Assembly (NCBI GenBank): GCA_905214245.1
Contig: CAJMLO010000031.1
Location: 1-14,243, forward strand
DNA length: 14,243 bases
Direction of reading: 5' to 3'
Origin: an uncultured bacterium
GTDB lineage: Bacteria > Bacillota > Clostridia > TANB77 > CAG-508
Shown here in pieces: positions 14,016 to 14,243 of the stretch; the stretch's first letter is position 1; every line of letters starts with the position of its first letter. The translations under genes were made by a program, and so were the position numbers. The notes beneath the pieces were generated by a model. That model was not told the DNA's origin, made no database searches, and worked only from the letters and a program-made list of their open reading frames with translations.

Positions 14016-14243
14016 TTTGGGGATATTATTTAATTATTTCTTATATATTTCACAAAAATCAAACGACTTTTGCGGAAAATATGCACATTTTTCAAACGAC
14101 TTTTCACATATTTAGCCACCTTTTGCAAATAACTTTTAAATATCTTACACATTATTTTGAAAAAGTTCTATTATACTAACTTTTTAATGTCAGGTTTTAG
14201 CTCGAATTTCACACTTTTATCGTGATAAATCCATATTTTATCA
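14016..14243. other. Right-edge region with no assured gene
   Basis: AT-rich sequence upstream of the truncated peroxiredoxin. It contains three repeat copies at a 33-bp period (14059-14137) and, on the minus strand, a short open frame beginning MCKIFKSYLQKVAKYVKSRL and ending at a TAA near 14035, without a ribosome binding site. A small TTTATC-gt-GATAAA palindrome lies near 14218-14231. No promoter is called. Confidence 0.5.
14059..14137. repeat. Degenerate 33-bp-period repeat
   Basis: TCAAACGACTTTT occurs at 14059 and again at 14092, with a degenerate copy GCAAATAACTTTT at 14125, each exactly 33 bp apart. The intervening bases share only scattered positions. Confidence 0.6.

Overview
The window is low-GC DNA with TGA used as a stop, strong AAGGAGG-type ribosome binding sites and near-consensus sigma-A promoters. 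It carries the oxygen-sensitive class III ribonucleotide reductase (nrdDG) and a Clostridia-style prepilin-like leader. Together these point to an anaerobic Firmicute, most likely a member of the Clostridia. No rRNA, tRNA, CRISPR array or transposase gene was seen.

Layout. 1-930: start of a prepilin-like gene, a small gene interrupted by an (AC)11 microsatellite and ending in a strong terminator, a doubtful 66-aa ORF, and an Asn/Lys-rich 34-aa microprotein. 935-6501: nucleotide excision repair. uvrA and uvrB lie on the minus strand, but an islet with a 94-aa orphan (plus strand) and a 66-aa four-Cys orphan (minus strand) separates them. uvrB carries a one-base insertion inside its Walker A motif. 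The uvrA and 94-aa genes are fired by two back-to-back perfect sigma-A promoters whose -35 boxes form one palindrome. 6730-9429: nrdD-nrdG operon for anaerobic dNTP synthesis, with a 34-bp perfect palindrome just upstream.

9700-10800 (plus strand): a consensus promoter, a possible 16-aa ORF, and two small proteins with the same plan (signal peptide, Ser/Thr/Asn-rich outer segment, C-terminal membrane helix). 10826-10972: a GC-rich 147-bp element bounded by perfect 21-bp terminal inverted repeats, either a MITE-like insertion or a structured RNA. 11105-11563: smpB (trans-translation). 11613-13028: a beta-CASP metallo-beta-lactamase nuclease. 13160-14015: a DUF1540 cysteine-rich protein whose start lies in a long-range hairpin, and a Prx6-type peroxiredoxin that has lost its N-terminus. 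The right edge holds a degenerate 33-bp-period repeat.

Most of the window is core housekeeping (DNA repair, anaerobic dNTP supply, ribosome rescue, RNA processing, peroxide defence). The most unusual material is the (AC)11-interrupted gene, the uvrB lesion, the 147-bp inverted-repeat element, the divergent palindromic promoter and the pair of small exported membrane proteins. No complete new multi-gene system could be demonstrated.
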